The notes: a model not told the origin generated them from the sequence alone. Shown: positions 18,179 to 27,709, counted from the stretch's first letter. The stretch: DNA of 64,000 bases from Mucilaginibacter lappiensis (GCF_900155965.1 NZ_FTMG01000008.1:250410-314409), one strand, 5' to 3'. Program-made: numbers and translations.

Positions 18179-19306
18179 ATGGAAGAAACCAAAGAACAAT
18201 CTGTTGAGCATTTTCTGGATCTGATCAAGCGTTCCAGGCGCGGCAAGTTTAAGATATATATCGGCATGAGCGCCGGTGTTGGGAAAACTTTTCGGATGCT
18301 GCAGGAGGCGCATGCCTTGCTGCGTAATGGAATCGATGTGAAGATCGGTTATATTGAAACTCATATGCGGAAGGAAACCCAGGACCTGCTTGCAGGGCTC
18401 CCGGTTATACCGCGCCGAGATTTATTTTATAAAGGAAAACAATTACAGGAAATGGATCTGCAAGCTATTTTATCTTTGCGGCCTGAAATCGTTATTGTAG
18501 ATGAGCTGGCGCATACCAATATTGAGGGGAGCAAAAATGAAAAACGCTGGCAGGATGTAGCAGAAATACTGGATGCCGGGATCAATGTGATAAGCGCCAT
18601 GAACATCCAACATATGGAGAGTTTGTATGAAGATGTAAAAAGTATTACAGGTGTGGAGGTTAGCGAACGGGTACCGGATAATGTATTACTACAGGCAGAC
18701 GAAGTGGTCAACATCGATCTGACTGCTGATGAACTGGTCACCCGTTTAAAGGAAGGTAAAATTTACACCAGCGACAAGATAGAATTTGCGCTTAAAAATT
18801 TTTTTCAGAGCGAAAAGATCCTGCAATTACGGGAGCTGGCGTTAAAAGAGGTGGCAACGCAAGTAGAAAGAAAGATTCAGACGGAAGTGCTTGGCTCGTT
18901 GCAGATCAGGCGTGAACGGTTGATGTGTAGTATTAGTACCAACAACAAAACGGCAAAATTGATCATACGGAAAACAGCCCGATTGGCTACTTATTACAAT
19001 GCCAAATGGTTTGTTCTTTATATTCAGACTCCTAAAGAAAGTGCTGACCGGATAGGGTTGGCCGACCAACGGCATCTCATCAACAATTTCAAGTTGGCCA
19101 CCCAAATGGGAGCCGAAGTTGTGCGCGTTAAAAGCAAAGTAGTTGCAACCGGGATGATCAAAGCTGTTGAAGATAAAAAAATCACTACCCTTTGTATGGG
19201 CAAGCCCCACTTATCTTTGTTCGGTATTATTTTAAAAACAACTACGTTTAACGGACTGTTGAAAACACTCAATAAATTAGATGTAGATTTAGTGATATTA
19301 TCATGA
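18179..19306 (+). CDS. kdpD: KdpD N-terminal sensor/USP protein (no kinase domain)
   Basis: 375 residues with the KdpD domain (KFKIYIGMSAGVGKTFRM, Walker A at 29-37; VIVDELAHTN, Walker B at 104-112) and a universal-stress-protein-like domain at ~245-375. The transmembrane, GAF and histidine-kinase parts of E. coli KdpD (894 aa) are absent; the kinase is encoded by the next gene, whose ATG overlaps this stop by 4 bases. This split arrangement suggests a soluble K+/c-di-AMP/ATP sensing subunit working with a separate membrane kinase (inference). Confidence 0.88.
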   Translation: MEETKEQSVEHFLDLIKRSRRGKFKIYIGMSAGVGKTFRMLQEAHALLRNGIDVKIGYIETHMRKETQDLLAGLPVIPRRDLFYKGKQLQEMDLQAILSLRPEIVIVDELAHTNIEGSKNEKRWQDVAEILDAGINVISAMNIQHMESLYEDVKSITGVEVSERVPDNVLLQADEVVNIDLTADELVTRLKEGKIYTSDKIEFALKNFFQSEKILQLRELALKEVATQVERKIQTEVLGSLQIRRERLMCSISTNNKTAKLIIRKTARLATYYNAKWFVLYIQTPKESADRIGLADQRHLINNFKLATQMGAEVVRVKSKVVATGMIKAVEDKKITTLCMGKPHLSLFGIILKTTTFNGLLKTLNKLDVDLVILS

Positions 19307-21003
19307 TGAGAATGAACATTAAAGCCAAACTGACGTTTGGCCTGCTTTTCCTGTTTGTTGTTATTATCTGCTTTGGCGTGTTGGGTATTTATTATGTGAA
19401 CCGCCTGAGTAATGATGCCAGCAAGATTTTGAAAGATAATCAGATCAGCGTGGAGTATTGCAGTCAAATGCTCAAAGCTCTTGATGAAATACCGGGAGAC
19501 CCATCTCAGATTGCTGTTTTCGAAAAGAACTTAAAACTTGAAGAAAATAACATTACAGAACCCGGTGAGTTTCAGGCCACCGCAGAGGTGCGTTATTTAT
19601 TTGAGCAATTGAAAAAAGACCCAATAAGGTTTCCGGAGATCAGAAAAATGCACAAGGCCATTTTTAAAATTGCAGACGTTAATGAAATTGCCATTATTCA
19701 TAAAAACACTAAAGCCTCTCATTATGCAGCCCAAGCTACACTTTGGCTCACGATTATCGTAACTATTTTAAGTCTTGCCGCTTTTACCTTTGTGATCAAT
19801 TTTCCTTCCATCATTGCAAAGCCTATTCGCGAACTGACAGAGGGGATCAAAGAAATAGCCAATAAAAATTATAGCAAGCGCATACACCTGGATCAAAAGG
19901 ATGAGTTTGGCACACTTGCAGACACTTTTAACGCGATGGCAGCAAAGCTTGACGAGTACGAGCATAGCAACCTGGCCGAGATCAAAGCGGAAAAAGGCAG
20001 AATCGAGGCCATTATTAACAAGATGAATGACGGGATCATCGGGCTTAACGACAAGAATGAGATCCTGTTTTTCAATTCTGCGGCGGAGGGATTGTTTGGG
20101 CTGAAAGAAAAGGACATCATAGGTAGTTATGCCGCCGATATTGCCATTCAAAATGATCTGCTCCGTACGGTTTTGCAAAACGAAACCAGTAAGCAACTGA
20201 AAATATTTTTAGATAATAAAGAAAGTTTTTTCGTGCAGGAGTCTATCCTCATCCAGGCTGATCATGTGGTGGGTGGCCGGGTGATCATACTACGAAATAT
20301 CACACCGTTTAAAGAACTGGACGCTGCCAAAACCAATTTTATCGCAACCATATCACACGAACTTAAAATTCCTTTATTTGCTATTAATATGAGTACCCAA
20401 TTACTTGAAGACAAGCGGATGGGTGAAATGAATAAGGATCAGACAGAAATACTGGGTACTATTAAAGCTAATGCGGAACGATTATTAAAAATTACTGGCG
20501 AGCTCCTAAACATGTCCCAGATAGAAACGGGTAGGATACAGCTAAAAAAAGAACCGGCAAAGCCGGAAGTAATTGTGCTAAGAGCAATGCAGGCGGTTCA
20601 GCAACAAGCTACTCAATTTGATGTAATGCTTAAAGAAAACGTAGAAAGTAATTTACCCCACATTAACATAGATGAAGAAAAGACGGTTTGGGTACTTATT
20701 AATTTTTTAAACAATGCTATCAAATATTCTTCAGAGGGAGGAACTGTAGAAGTACATGTGAAGAGAGAAAATGAAATTATTCAATTTTGGGTAGCCGATT
20801 ACGGTAAAGGAATTGAAGAACAGTACGTGGATAGGGTATTTGATAAATACTTCCAGGTTCCCGGCACAACTGAAAGATCGGGCACTGGATTAGGCTTATC
20901 CATCTCCAAAGAATTTATTGAAGCACAGGGTGGAAAGATATGGGTGAATAGCAAATATGGAGAGGGTAGTACCTTTGGCTTTAATATTTTAATTAATGCC
21001 TGA
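19303..21003 (+). CDS. Membrane sensor histidine kinase (HAMP-PAS-HisKA-HATPase) of the kdp regulatory set
   Basis: 566 residues with TM helices at ~8-32 and ~146-172, a periplasmic region containing NNITEPGE, HAMP at ~172-225, PAS at ~235-335, HisKA with His352 in TISHELKIPLF, N-box NFLNNAIKYS, G1 DYGKGIEE and G2 GTGLGLSISKEF. It overlaps kdpD by ATGA, indicating translational coupling. It presumably supplies the kinase half missing from the short KdpD and phosphorylates the NtrC-type regulator encoded 14 bases downstream. A kinase-less paralogue sharing the NNITEPGE motif is at 24361-25416. Confidence 0.93.
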   Translation: MMRMNIKAKLTFGLLFLFVVIICFGVLGIYYVNRLSNDASKILKDNQISVEYCSQMLKALDEIPGDPSQIAVFEKNLKLEENNITEPGEFQATAEVRYLFEQLKKDPIRFPEIRKMHKAIFKIADVNEIAIIHKNTKASHYAAQATLWLTIIVTILSLAAFTFVINFPSIIAKPIRELTEGIKEIANKNYSKRIHLDQKDEFGTLADTFNAMAAKLDEYEHSNLAEIKAEKGRIEAIINKMNDGIIGLNDKNEILFFNSAAEGLFGLKEKDIIGSYAADIAIQNDLLRTVLQNETSKQLKIFLDNKESFFVQESILIQADHVVGGRVIILRNITPFKELDAAKTNFIATISHELKIPLFAINMSTQLLEDKRMGEMNKDQTEILGTIKANAERLLKITGELLNMSQIETGRIQLKKEPAKPEVIVLRAMQAVQQQATQFDVMLKENVESNLPHINIDEEKTVWVLINFLNNAIKYSSEGGTVEVHVKRENEIIQFWVADYGKGIEEQYVDRVFDKYFQVPGTTERSGTGLGLSISKEFIEAQGGKIWVNSKYGEGSTFGFNILINA

Positions 21004-21017
21004 ACATTAAATGACGG

Positions 21018-22385
21018 ATGAGTATGACAATTGCAAATGTGTTACTGGTTGAGGACGAGAACGATGTTCGCCTGCTTTTAAAGCGGGTACTCTCTTTAGA
21101 AGGTTTTGTGGTTTACGAAGCGGAAAATATCAAAACAGCATCAAAGTTGCTGGCAAATGAAAACATAGACCTGGTATTATGTGATGTTAAATTGCCTGAT
21201 GGTAATGGCGTGGAATTTATAAGCAAGATAAAGGCGGCTTTCCCTTACGTAGAGATTATAGTACTTACTGCTTATGGAAACATTCCGGATAGCGTACAAG
21301 CTATTAAGAATGGCGCCTTTGATTACATAACCAAAGCCAATGACAATCAGCGCATCTTGCCCCTGCTTTACCGGGCTTTGGAAAAAGTAAAACTGGAGAA
21401 AAGAGTCGCCCAGTTAGAGAAGCAAGCTGCAGATCGCTATGCAAATTTTGATTCCATCATTGGTAAGTCGCTTTCCATTACACAAGCTAAAACGCTTGCA
21501 CAAATGGCAGCGCCAACGGATGCACCGGTATTACTTTTAGGAGAAACCGGCGCCGGAAAAGAAGTTTTCGCGCAAGCGATCCATTCAGCCAGTAAAAGAA
21601 ATATGAAAACCTTTTTGGGCTTGAATTGCAGCGCGTTTGGTAAGGATATTTTGGAAAGTGAACTTTTTGGCCATAAAGCAGGAGCTTTTACCGGGGCAAA
21701 CAAGGACAAAAAGGGATTGATTGAGGAAGCCAATGAGGGTACTTTATTTTTGGATGAAATTGGTGAGATGCCCTTGGATTTACAGGCGAAGCTGTTGCGG
21801 GTATTGGAAACCAGTGAATTTATAAAAGTTGGAGATACCAAACAGCTTAAAGTCAATATCAGGGTTATCGCCGCAACTAACCGGGACATTCAGCAGGATA
21901 TCAGCAATGGGAAATTTAGGGAAGACTTATTTTACCGGCTTAACCTAGTCACCATTAACTTGCCGTCATTAAGGGAAAGGCAGGATGATATTCCTCTGTT
22001 AGCCGAGTACTTCGTAAAGAAATTGACCAGGGACGCTTATCAGCAGGTGAAGGGCATGACAAATGCATTTGTTGATCGGTTGCAGAAAAATGAATGGCGG
22101 GGCAATATCAGGGAATTAAGAAATGTGATTGAAAGATCGCTGATAGTTTGCAGAGGAACTGAATTGAGTATAGATAACTTACCTGTTGAGTTACAGTACC
22201 ATACTACATTGAAATCAAACACACTTTCTGCCTTTGACCTTTCAAGTGTTGAACGCTTACATATTCACCGTGTACTACAATATACTAAAGGGAATAAAAC
22301 GCAGGCCGCTAAATTATTGAATATTAGTTCCGCTACTTTATACAGAAAAATTGACGAGTATAAAATTGAGGAATCCCAATCCTGA
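21018..22385 (+). CDS. Sigma-54-dependent NtrC-type response regulator
   Basis: 455 residues: receiver domain with phosphoacceptor Asp56 (LCDVKLPDG), AAA+ domain with Walker A GETGAGKE (175-182) and the sigma-54 contact loop GAFTGA (222-227), arginine finger region REDLFYRLN, and a Fis-type HTH at the C-terminus (KGNKTQAAKLLNISSATLY). It therefore activates RNA polymerase with sigma-54, unlike the OmpR-type KdpE of enterobacteria. The gene order implies control of kdp transcription. I did not find a clean -24/-12 element upstream of either kdpA copy. Confidence 0.95.
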   Translation: MSMTIANVLLVEDENDVRLLLKRVLSLEGFVVYEAENIKTASKLLANENIDLVLCDVKLPDGNGVEFISKIKAAFPYVEIIVLTAYGNIPDSVQAIKNGAFDYITKANDNQRILPLLYRALEKVKLEKRVAQLEKQAADRYANFDSIIGKSLSITQAKTLAQMAAPTDAPVLLLGETGAGKEVFAQAIHSASKRNMKTFLGLNCSAFGKDILESELFGHKAGAFTGANKDKKGLIEEANEGTLFLDEIGEMPLDLQAKLLRVLETSEFIKVGDTKQLKVNIRVIAATNRDIQQDISNGKFREDLFYRLNLVTINLPSLRERQDDIPLLAEYFVKKLTRDAYQQVKGMTNAFVDRLQKNEWRGNIRELRNVIERSLIVCRGTELSIDNLPVELQYHTTLKSNTLSAFDLSSVERLHIHRVLQYTKGNKTQAAKLLNISSATLYRKIDEYKIEESQS

Positions 22386-22560
22386 TAACCAACCGTATTT
22401 TATCAAAATGAAAAGAAACAACTCAAAAAGATAGTTGCATTGTAGGGATTAAAGCTGGGATATAATCCTTAATTTGCTTTAAATAAGTTAATTATACTAA
22501 GTTAACAAGCGGGGTGCTATTTTGGTATAGATATAAATAGAAACACCATAAATTTATAAA

Positions 22561-24264
22561 ATGCTTATTGATAGTTTCGGTTTTGGTTTAATTTTCATAG
22601 TGACACTCTGCCTGGCAGTGCCTTTGGGGGCATACATGAAACGTGTTTATCATAACGATAGTAGTTTTCTTGATTTTATACTTCCGCTTGAAAAGTGGAT
22701 ATTTAAAATATGTAGGATCGACCCTAAAAAGTCCATGAACTGGAAGCAATACCTGTTAGCCTTGTTATTCATTCAGGTAGTATGGGTAATTCCGGCGTTT
22801 ATTGTCTTAATGCTCCAGGGTAAGCTTTTTCTCAATCCGGCCCATATAACGGGAATGGATTGGTCACTGGCTTTAAACTCCGCTATTAGCTTTTTAACAA
22901 GTACCAATCTACAGCATTACGTAGGCGAAACTGGGGCCAGCTATCTTTCACAAATAGGCGTATTTACCTATTTGCAATTTGTTAGTGCTGCCACCAGCCT
23001 TGCGGCGGGTGTCGCCATTGTAAGAGGTTTAACTGCCGATCCAGGTACTGGGGTCGGCAATTTTTTTTCTGACCTGTTAAGGTCCTGTACGCGTATACTA
23101 TTACCATTGTCAATTATAGTAGCTTTTATTTTCATGATAGGTGGTATGCCTATGACCTTTAATGGCCCTCATCAAATAACCACCTTACAGGGCGATACGG
23201 TTCAGGTAGCCACAGGCCCTGTCGCTGCTATGGTCCCCATCAAGGAACTCGGTTCAAACGGCGGTGGTTTTTTCGGCGCAAATGATGCCCATCCTTTCGA
23301 AAACCCAACATTTATAACATTTATAGTTCATTTTATTATTGTGCTATTACTCCCCATGGCTTTCGTGTTTTTTATAGGTTATTACCTTAATCAGAAAAAA
23401 TTTGCATGGATGCTTTTTGGCGTCATGACAGCCGGCTTGTTGTTGCTTATTATCCCCATAGTAAAAGGAGAAGCGGGTGGTAACCTAAAAATAACAGCCA
23501 TGGGAATAGATCGGTCGGCAGGAAATATGGAAGGCAAAGAGGTTCGCTTTGGGGCCATTTATTCAGCGTACTATTGCGCAGAGAATATTGTTATACCTGC
23601 CGGTACTGCTGTATCAGTACATGATAGCTATATGCCATTGTCTGCAACGGCTATGCTTATCGGTATGCAAATCGATGCTTTTTTTGGCGGCCTGGGCACC
23701 GGCTGGATCAATATGTTCATGTACCTGGTTATTGCAGTTTTCATAGGGACATTAATGATCGGACGTTCACCGGAGTTGTTTGGGAAAAAAATAAGCACAA
23801 AAGAAATGCAGGTGGCTGTAATGGTTAATGTGTTCCAGATATTTGTTCCACTTGTTTTAGCCGCTATAGCCTGTTTCGTCTATGTAAATAAAAATGGTGG
23901 CGGCGATACGTTGTCCTGGCTTAGTAATAAAGGGCCGCATGGCTTTACTACCATGTTGTATGAGTATGTATCTTCTGTTGCTGGTAATGGATCTAATTTT
24001 GGTGGCTTGGGTAACAATACTCCATTCTGGAATCTTACTACAGCAGTTGCTATGCTATCGGGGCGCTTTGTCCCTATCATAGGAGGTTTGATGATCGTAG
24101 GGTTAATGAAAGCAAAGAAATTCATACCAGCGTCCTCAGGAACGTTACAAACCGATTCGGCAACATTCGGTGTCTTTCTTTTATCCATTATTCTTGTTCT
24201 GAGCGCATTATCGTTATTCGTGATCCTTATGGCCGGACCTATAACCGAGCATTTCTCCTTGTAA
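22561..24264 (+). CDS. Second, solitary KdpA paralogue with altered filter signatures
   Basis: 567 residues, full length and uninterrupted, clearly KdpA by topology and by ENPTFIT, GKEVRFG and GRFVPIIGG. Compared with the first kdpA the four filter signatures differ: TSTNLQHYVGE for [23 protein letters not shown] for [22 protein letters not shown] for [10 protein letters not shown], and AGNGSNFGGLG for [11 protein letters not shown]. No kdpB or kdpC follows. It may work with KdpB/KdpC from the main operon, act alone as a channel-like carrier, or be a paralogue under decay; lack of stops argues it is still selected. Confidence 0.9.
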   Translation: MLIDSFGFGLIFIVTLCLAVPLGAYMKRVYHNDSSFLDFILPLEKWIFKICRIDPKKSMNWKQYLLALLFIQVVWVIPAFIVLMLQGKLFLNPAHITGMDWSLALNSAISFLTSTNLQHYVGETGASYLSQIGVFTYLQFVSAATSLAAGVAIVRGLTADPGTGVGNFFSDLLRSCTRILLPLSIIVAFIFMIGGMPMTFNGPHQITTLQGDTVQVATGPVAAMVPIKELGSNGGGFFGANDAHPFENPTFITFIVHFIIVLLLPMAFVFFIGYYLNQKKFAWMLFGVMTAGLLLLIIPIVKGEAGGNLKITAMGIDRSAGNMEGKEVRFGAIYSAYYCAENIVIPAGTAVSVHDSYMPLSATAMLIGMQIDAFFGGLGTGWINMFMYLVIAVFIGTLMIGRSPELFGKKISTKEMQVAVMVNVFQIFVPLVLAAIACFVYVNKNGGGDTLSWLSNKGPHGFTTMLYEYVSSVAGNGSNFGGLGNNTPFWNLTTAVAMLSGRFVPIIGGLMIVGLMKAKKFIPASSGTLQTDSATFGVFLLSIILVLSALSLFVILMAGPITEHFSL

Positions 24265-24360
24265 TTTAATAAGTGATGAAAAGCATTCTTTATTAAACTA
24301 TTATTTAATCCCATAAATAACTAGCAGGATACTTTAAATTAGAAATGCTTCTGATTATGA

Positions 24361-25416
24361 TTAACCTTTTGTTTGTTTTAAGACCCGGATTGTTCCGGCA
24401 GGATAGCTCGCAACTTGTAGTGTATCAAGGTCTGTTTTTAAATTTGGCACCACAATTTCAAGGCTCTTTTGTTGAAAATATAACACATTGCCATCCTGAT
24501 CGATTTTTAAAGGATTTTCGACATCCTTACTCTCCAGCATCATTTTTAGCAAATGGCTGTTTTTGCTTAATTCCAAAACAGATTGACCAATGACCGACTT
24601 TCCACTCAGGTTTAAGATTTTCTTAGCTTGATGATTAATAAATAGAACCTCCTGTTTTTCATTTACTCCCAGCACCGCGTCCTGCATTTCCTCAATCAGC
24701 ATATTTATCCGTAATTCTGCTGCAAATATTTTAGTAAGATCAGCGTTTTCCTGCTCGCCAAGACTTACTGCCATGGTATTAAATGCCTCCGCTAATTGAG
24801 TAAACTCATCGCTTGTATTAAATTTAAGGCGGGTATCATAATATTTTTTACTAACCTGATCAAGACCGTCTGTCAATTCATGAAGCGGGTTCAGTATAAA
24901 CCCGGGGAAATTGACAATTAAAATAAAAAGGATTAAAAAGGTAATAAAAACCATGGCCCCAAGATATAAGGTCGCCTTGCTTACCGTTGAATGGGTGTAA
25001 CCATTTTTAAGCTCAATTGCATGCATGTTTAACTCCTCAATCTTTTTCAACTGTAAGCGCGCATTTCGCTCAGCTTGTTGCTTTTGATTTAAAATTGATG
25101 AGGGAGCAATAAGCAAAGTGAAAGCCTGTCGTAAGCTGTCGGTTGCTGCCTTTTCACCAGGTTCTGTAATATTATTTTCCTGTTTTTGAAGGGCCTGATC
25201 AAATGTTCTTGACGCACCTGACGTTAATGGCAAATCATTTTCATCTAAAACCGAGCGCATGTCACGTGTAAATGTTAATGTTTTATAATTGTTTTTTAGA
25301 GTAATATTTGAAGTCTCAGATATTACTTTGATATAGTAAACAGATATAGTACCAAAAATCAGCACGACGATAAACAAAAGGCCGAATCCGAAAAGAAGCT
25401 TTTTTTTGATTTTCAT
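24361..25416 (-). CDS. Truncated HAMP-PAS sensor paralogue lacking kinase domains
   Basis: 351 residues, paralogous to the histidine kinase at 19303-21003: two TM helices (~7-30 and ~150-175), the shared periplasmic motif NNITEPGE, HAMP (LNPLHELTDGL) and PAS (VLGVNEKQEVLFINHQAKKIL). The protein stops after the PAS domain (GTIRVLKQTKG), so HisKA and HATPase are missing and it cannot autophosphorylate. It could modulate the full kinase by heterodimerising, or be a relic of the same duplication that left kdpA2, the receiver-only protein and the orphan kdpF around it. The frame itself is intact. Confidence 0.8.
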   Translation of the reverse strand: MKIKKKLLFGFGLLFIVVLIFGTISVYYIKVISETSNITLKNNYKTLTFTRDMRSVLDENDLPLTSGASRTFDQALQKQENNITEPGEKAATDSLRQAFTLLIAPSSILNQKQQAERNARLQLKKIEELNMHAIELKNGYTHSTVSKATLYLGAMVFITFLILFILIVNFPGFILNPLHELTDGLDQVSKKYYDTRLKFNTSDEFTQLAEAFNTMAVSLGEQENADLTKIFAAELRINMLIEEMQDAVLGVNEKQEVLFINHQAKKILNLSGKSVIGQSVLELSKNSHLLKMMLESKDVENPLKIDQDGNVLYFQQKSLEIVVPNLKTDLDTLQVASYPAGTIRVLKQTKG

Positions 25417-25507
25417 GACTGTACAATGAGTTGGTTAAAACGGTATCATAATTAAATTATGATAAGGATTGCATAGTAAAGATAATTAAAATATCTTCCT
25501 TTGTTCT

Positions 25508-25750
25508 GCCTTTGGAACTTATAGCCACATGGCTTTCCAGTCCTTTGCGGTGCTGTCCGGTCGTTTTGTAACCAGCCTTGGAAGTTTGATAATTGAGGAC
25601 CTGATGAAAAGAAGAAATTTATACCTGCATTTGCGGGGGAGAGCAAACGAATTCAGCGATGTTTGGTGTTTTCCTTTTGGCCTTCTCATCGTACTGTTAT
25701 CATTTGTAATCTTGGCTGGACCTGTGGCAGAATATTTTTCTTTAAAATGA
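25508..25750 (+). pseudogene. 3' fragment of a third kdpA copy
   Basis: The plus strand encodes AVLSGRFVTSLGSLIIEDLM, a frame disruption where the parent reads KKFIPA (that sequence persists in the next frame), and then LLSFVILAGPVAEYFSLK, the KdpA C-terminus. No upstream portion of the gene is present. This is a frameshifted remnant of a kdpA gene distinct from the two intact copies. Confidence 0.85.
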
Positions 25751-26052
25751 TATTTTGAGTTTCTCATTTTGAAATGGGCTGAATTGCTTTTACAGGATTT
25801 AATTTCTTTAAAAAGGTTGTTTTTGAGGTTTAAACCAGGCTTTTTCCATGGGCGAGGATGTTTGGCATCAGAATAGCTCATTGCTCAATACCCCGGGAGT
25901 GTAAAGCCTCCGTATGGTTGGTCATATCAGGTATTCATCTATATCTAGATGCCGATACTGTGAAATATTTATTATTCCAGGGGCTTAATAAAGTCATTTA
26001 CCGCTGGTATTAATCTGTTATACAGAAAATAGCAGTCTTAATTTTATAGAAC
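25751..26052. other. Intergenic gap in the reduced kdp region
   Basis: I see no convincing frame in these ~300 bases between the kdpA fragment and the receiver gene. It is moderately AT-rich and probably contains degraded sequence from the lost part of the second kdp locus plus the receiver gene's promoter. Confidence 0.4.
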
Positions 26053-26529
26053 ATGAATATGCAACCCATTGTTTTGCTTATAGACGATGAAAGAAGGTCT
26101 GGAGGTTGGTTAGGAAGGATTGTGCGCCTGGCAGGTTATATTTGTTATCAGGTTGAAAGCGGATTAGAAGCACTTAACCTATTAGAAAAAAAAGAGATTC
26201 ATGTAGTAATGAGTGATGTTGATCTCCCGGATATGGACTTCGCTGATTTTGTCAGGGCGGTTAAAATTAAGAGAAACTATGTGGAGGTGATCATGCTGAC
26301 TACGCACGCCAGCGTTCACGAAGCTATCAAAGCAATTAAAAGCGGTGCATTTGAATACCTGATCAAGGGTACAGATAATGACGTACTGTTGCCGCTTCTT
26401 GCCAAAGCCAATGAAAACGTTTGTTCACATTTTGAATCTTTTCAGTGCGACAGTCATGATGACGTGCTTTGGTCGGGTTTTAATAATAAGTGTGAGCATG
26501 AAGAATCCCGATTACCCCGAAAAAATTAA
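26053..26529 (+). CDS. Receiver-only response regulator, paralogue of the NtrC-type regulator
   Basis: 158 residues with an intact receiver: acidic pair IDDE (10-13), phosphoacceptor Asp55 (MSDVDLPDMD), Thr in IMLTTH and conserved Lys105 (EYLIKG). The wording EAIKAIKSGAFEYLIKGTDND closely parallels SVQAIKNGAFDYITKANDNQ in the sigma-54 regulator at 21018. The AAA+ and HTH domains are missing; ~40 unrelated residues follow the receiver. It could be a phosphate sink competing with the full regulator, or a relic. It lies 5 bases before the orphan kdpF, suggesting joint transcription. Confidence 0.8.
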   Translation: MNMQPIVLLIDDERRSGGWLGRIVRLAGYICYQVESGLEALNLLEKKEIHVVMSDVDLPDMDFADFVRAVKIKRNYVEVIMLTTHASVHEAIKAIKSGAFEYLIKGTDNDVLLPLLAKANENVCSHFESFQCDSHDDVLWSGFNNKCEHEESRLPRKN

Positions 26530-26534
26530 CTATC

Positions 26535-26612
26535 ATGGTAGTATTATTTATTACAGGCATAGCAGTTTTTATATACATGATATTTATATTACTCAAGCCC
26601 GAAAAAAAATAA
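26535..26612 (+). CDS. Orphan KdpF-like small protein
   Basis: A 25-residue ORF with one transmembrane helix (LFITGIAVFIYMIFILL) and the KdpF-type ending KPEKK. It closely matches the kdpF at 12386-12463. It starts 5 bases after the receiver gene and has no kdpA, kdpB or kdpC downstream. Probably the surviving head of a second kdp operon whose structural genes were lost or moved. Confidence 0.7.
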   Translation: MVVLFITGIAVFIYMIFILLKPEKK

Positions 26613-27117
26613 TATCTGCCTCAAACACAATAAAAGAAGAGTTTTCTGGATCACGCACCGTTTTGCTATAGCTTGGCAGGTAGTGATCCAAATTAATGCC
26701 GCGCATACCACATAGATAAGGTAATCCTATCAGGATCCATAATAGGATTACGCTGTTATTTAAGGCGACTGCGCCACTAAGCCTCGTCATTTACAGCCCG
26801 GGATTTTACTTTATGTTGAATTTTAAAAGACAAGTACAAATTGGAATTACTGGAAAAGCAAGTCGATCGGTTGGGTTTTATGGAGAAGGTAGTTCAAAAT
26901 TGATAACGGTTCACTGTGTATCTGATAAACTCTTTTGTTCTGTGTTTCGTTATGAGAATTTTACTCTTTCAATTTGAGGCAAAATCATAACGCTCTTGTG
27001 ATTGGTGTAATTTTAAGTTGTTTATTATCAGTTAATTGTTGGTAAATTATGAAAAAGGCATCTTTTTAGCCTGCAATAATAACAAAGGACATATAATACC
27101 ATTATGCTAATTATATC
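26613..27117. other. Intergenic gap without recognisable gene
   Basis: This ~500-base stretch has a short minus-strand open frame at its left end (26593-26790) with some hydrophobic composition, but it overlaps kdpF and has no family resemblance. I see no terminator with a clear T-run. It separates the reduced kdp region from the aspartokinase operon. Confidence 0.4.
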
Positions 27118-27690
27118 ATGAAAGTATACCGGTTTCAACAACAAAGTCGTACTGCTTTAAACCATCCACCCAGCTTACTCGTCGCTTTAAGACATGGGAA
27201 AATAATGATCAATACTTTGTTGCGATGGTGTAGCGCCGGTTTGATATCTTCCTATATCCTGACGGTTATAACGGGTATCCATTTTTATAACCAGCTTGTG
27301 TTAACATCCGGATGGATGTCCAACCTGATCCTTGTCCTATTCGTATTACTTTTTACCTGGTTGCTCTATATCCAGTATAAATATTCCGAAAAGAGGACAG
27401 AATGCCTTCCGCTTAGCAATAATGACATCAAATTGAATTCATTTTATATTAAGGATCACTATAAGACCAGTCAAAGACTAATCAGTATTTACGTGATCGC
27501 CACCTTTGTTGCATGGTTAATAATGACGGGGCTTTCTGTCTCCAATCAGCATTCGGTTATGGGGTTTCTCATGTTATCAGGTTTGACCCTTTACGGTTTT
27601 GGCCTATTCATGATCAGGGGGCTGTTAAAGGAGAAATGTGCCGTCAGGCAAATGATCAACAAGTTCGGGCTATTCCAAAATGAACTTTGA
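27118..27690 (+). CDS. Four-helix membrane protein of unknown function, coupled to aspartokinase
   Basis: 190 residues with hydrophobic segments at about 40-60, 66-85, 122-142 and 147-165, and basic loops (RFQQQSR, KYSEKRTE). No family recognised. Its 3' end overlaps the longest possible aspartokinase start by 11 bases, so the two are likely translationally coupled. A regulatory or transport partner of the kinase is possible, but nothing in the sequence shows it. Confidence 0.65.
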   Translation: MKVYRFQQQSRTALNHPPSLLVALRHGKIMINTLLRWCSAGLISSYILTVITGIHFYNQLVLTSGWMSNLILVLFVLLFTWLLYIQYKYSEKRTECLPLSNNDIKLNSFYIKDHYKTSQRLISIYVIATFVAWLIMTGLSVSNQHSVMGFLMLSGLTLYGFGLFMIRGLLKEKCAVRQMINKFGLFQNEL

Positions 27691-27709
27691 TACCAGTATT
27701 AAACTCAAC

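Noticed and set aside
26593-26790. 65-codon minus-strand frame after the orphan kdpF
   Set aside because: It overlaps the kdpF-like ORF and resembles no protein family; composition alone is not enough.
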